A stretch of 64,000 nucleotides of DNA, taken from NCBI RefSeq assembly GCF_040954645.1, contig NC_092806.1, positions 149,200,429-149,264,428 of the forward strand. The letters are read 5' to 3'. Position numbers and translations under genes: made by a program. Shown in pieces: positions 62,282-64,000 of this stretch; the first letter of the stretch is position 1, and each line of letters opens with the position of its first letter. The notes under the pieces are model-generated. The model ran no database searches. It was not told the origin of the DNA and saw only the letters and a list, made by a program, of their open reading frames with translations. This stretch comes from Diabrotica undecimpunctata (lineage: Eukaryota; Arthropoda; Insecta; Coleoptera; Chrysomelidae).

Positions 62282-63285
62282 TTATATAAATCCCTAATAT
62301 TTACAAACTAGTTATTCATAACCCAGATTGCTTTATAAAAGATGAACGAATTAACGTAAAAACACAGCTGTTTTAAAAACTAAATATTATGAGACAAATT
62401 GTGGATATCTATATCACACAAACTAAATCGCTTGTCTACAAAAGAAATTATGAGTATGCTAAAACATGATACGGCAGGAAACGCCAATGACTTTTACAGC
62501 TGATTGCCACATAAATATTAATGTAACGCAAATGAGATGATTTTGTATATAAGACAAAAAATATTATATTATATACTATATATAGATACAAATAGTAAAA
62601 AAAAACTACAAATATTATACAATATAGTAAATACGTGTTTAAATAAACGTAAAATGTTCTGATAAAGTTAAATTTAAATGTCCATCCGCGCTACAAGATT
62701 CAATAGAGTTCATGAATGAAAGTATTTAAATATAACACCAACAATAATGCATATACCAGTAAATTATACTGGATGTAACAGCAAATAGTTTTGGTAACAA
62801 ATTGTGGAGGTTGTACTTTACTCCAATGGAACAATAGCACCACATGCTATCGAAAACGACGTCTGCTACGACATTTAGGAACCACAAAAGTATTAATGAT
62901 AGAGCAGCCTCTACCCCTACTGGATAGAACGATTTTTCCTTTCGAGTGACAGTTTATTGCGGAGCGGACCTCCAACCCTTACTAAGACACGACTGTCTTG
63001 ATTGGCCGATGGAACTCGTCTTTCGACTGTTAACTGGCAGTTGGTTCAAGAGTTGTTTTTTCCAAGTTGACGCTGCGTGTGGTCTATAATTATTTAGCGA
63101 TTTGCCCTTTTAACGAAAGACACTCATTTTTCTCTGCTTAATTGTTAAGATACGAAACATGAATGAACAGCCCAATTCATTACAACATATTATAACAACC
63201 GTTTATAGTTCGATAGCGTCTATACTTTTGTAAGCGGAATCTTTGCTAAATATACGGGGAGAATTAAAACTAATAAAAGTCTGTT
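61910..63285. other. Insert within the pogo-type element, content unknown
   Basis: About 1.4 kb between two parts of one transposase. It includes a (TA)n run (62213-62277) but no readable protein. It may be another non-coding element. Confidence 0.45.
62213..62277. repeat. (TA)n microsatellite
   Basis: About 65 bases of TA repeat inside the insert splitting the pogo-type transposase. Confidence 0.97.
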
Positions 63286-64000
63286 AATATTTTAACAATG
63301 TTTTTATACAGTTGCCAAATTGCAGCAGAACCAGGTTTGACTATGGGTGTTGATGGTGTTTGCTCCACAGAAGCTCTTAATGTCGATGGTATCTGTTCCG
63401 CAGTAGCTCTTAATGGTGCTGATTTAGAAATGTTTCCATTTTCTCCCCATTCAGCTTTTAAAACAAGTTCTCTAAACTGTTCAGTTGGTGCGAAGTATGC
63501 CTCCGAAAACTTAGTGGGGTTAAAAGGAACTATTCCGGTTGTTCTAAAACCTGATATTCTCTTTTATATAATTGCTACCTTTATTATTGCTTGATTAAAC
63601 GAGTAAGCTAGATTGTACACTGTGATCTTTTCATGTACAGTAGAAATCATATGAGAATCACAAATAACAAAGAGGGCTTTTTTAAGAGATCCAAAAAATG
63701 TCAAATCTAGTTGCTGGAGGTAGTTTGACGTATGAGGTGGTATAATGAAAAGAACAATATAATTTTCTTTTCTCTCGAACGATTGTCCATTACCCTCAAA
63801 AACGGATCAGTCTCGGTTAACTTTATATAGTTCTGGAAATGCTTAAGCCATTTCAAGAACAACAAATCATTTGACCATCCGATGTCTGAACATGCATATA
63901 TACATCCTATTGGACCATCTCTCTCTAAATGTGGAGATAACCGTTTCATAGAATAAATGATACTTGAGGGGACGTAGAAAACTGAAGCACTAATAGCACA

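Larger units (their letters stand above)
61440..63949 (-). pseudogene. Pogo/Tigger-type transposase, split by a 1.4-kb insert
   Basis: Right part (63949-63290, minus): GPIGCIYACSDIGWSND, LFLKWLKHFQNYIKLTE, PFLRVMDNRSREKK (second Asp), LQQLDLTFFGSLKKALF (third catalytic region with QPLD-type motif), EKITVYNLAYSFNQAI and SGFRTTGIVPFNPTKFSEAY. Left part (61906-61440): a basic/serine-acidic linker KKKGRIEDEDDSNSS, then a Cys/His finger CIVCYEF...LWYRCIW, GLWVHAVCNGEKSAEGFQCD GC in two frames. DDE_1 catalytic core plus C-terminal finger is the usual layout of insect pogo-like proteins. Sequence 61910-63290 interrupts it. One stop at the finger Cys and several frameshifts. The N-terminus is beyond the window. 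Confidence 0.85.

Overview
This is an AT-rich, intron-bearing animal genome segment. It is almost certainly an insect, because the mobile-element mix (BEL/Pao, Gypsy, RTE, I-type and CR1/Jockey-type LINEs, Penelope, piggyBac, pogo, several Tc1/mariner lineages, Helitron) and the host proteins fit insects best. A large-genome beetle is my guess, but nothing here proves the order. Everything below comes from reading translations, splice signals and repeats directly; no search was run.

Three host genes can be supported. (1) The 5' part of a short-chain dehydrogenase/reductase gene on the minus strand (exons 5873-5980 and 1448-1700), leaving the window to the left. (2) A complete four-coding-exon TMEM127 orthologue on the plus strand (22281-38576, 234 codons). 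Its introns of 5.5, 8.2 and 1.9 kb are packed with nested transposons. (3) A complete four-exon NRBF2 orthologue on the minus strand (57135-54631, 279 codons), with one GC-AG intron. In other animals TMEM127 restrains mTORC1 on endolysosomes and NRBF2 is an accessory subunit of the autophagy PI3-kinase complex; their closeness here may be chance.

Layout. 1-600: (AT)n followed by a repeat unit that carries a very good type I hammerhead ribozyme. 1.4-6 kb: SDR gene, whose intron holds an inverted LINE-tail palindrome, a gutted piggyBac and a BEL/Pao pol with its LTR. 7.2-7.7 kb: GC-richer minisatellite. 8.5-9.7 kb: RTE LINE split by a short Helitron. 12-13.2 kb: piggyBac-like remnant between inverted repeats. 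13.3-14.3 kb: rearranged RTE LINE. 15.4-16.1 kb: Tc1-superfamily transposase with a long D-E spacing. 17.8-19.6 kb: Gypsy integrase and 3' LTR lying in a LINE endonuclease. 22.3-38.6 kb: TMEM127 with its intronic elements (Tc1, LINE, a second long-spacing transposon with TA duplications, a DD41D rosa-like mariner nested in a foldback element, Penelope, I-type LINE RNase H). 39-52.3 kb: foldback MITE, Tc1, LINEs, including one LINE with an exact 21-bp target duplication. 54.6-57.1 kb: NRBF2. 57.7-60.5 kb: two LINEs back to back. 61.1-64 kb: a pogo-type transposon interrupted by 1.4 kb.

Most transposon genes are broken by stops and frameshifts. The best preserved are the RNase H block at 37.3-38.3 kb and the DD41D transposase at 32.6-33.7 kb. 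The observations I would follow first are the hammerhead ribozyme at 310-374, the two transposases with about 77 and 81 residues between the second and third catalytic residues, the nested 0.5-kb-TIR mariner, and the Penelope element with a minimal hammerhead-like motif.
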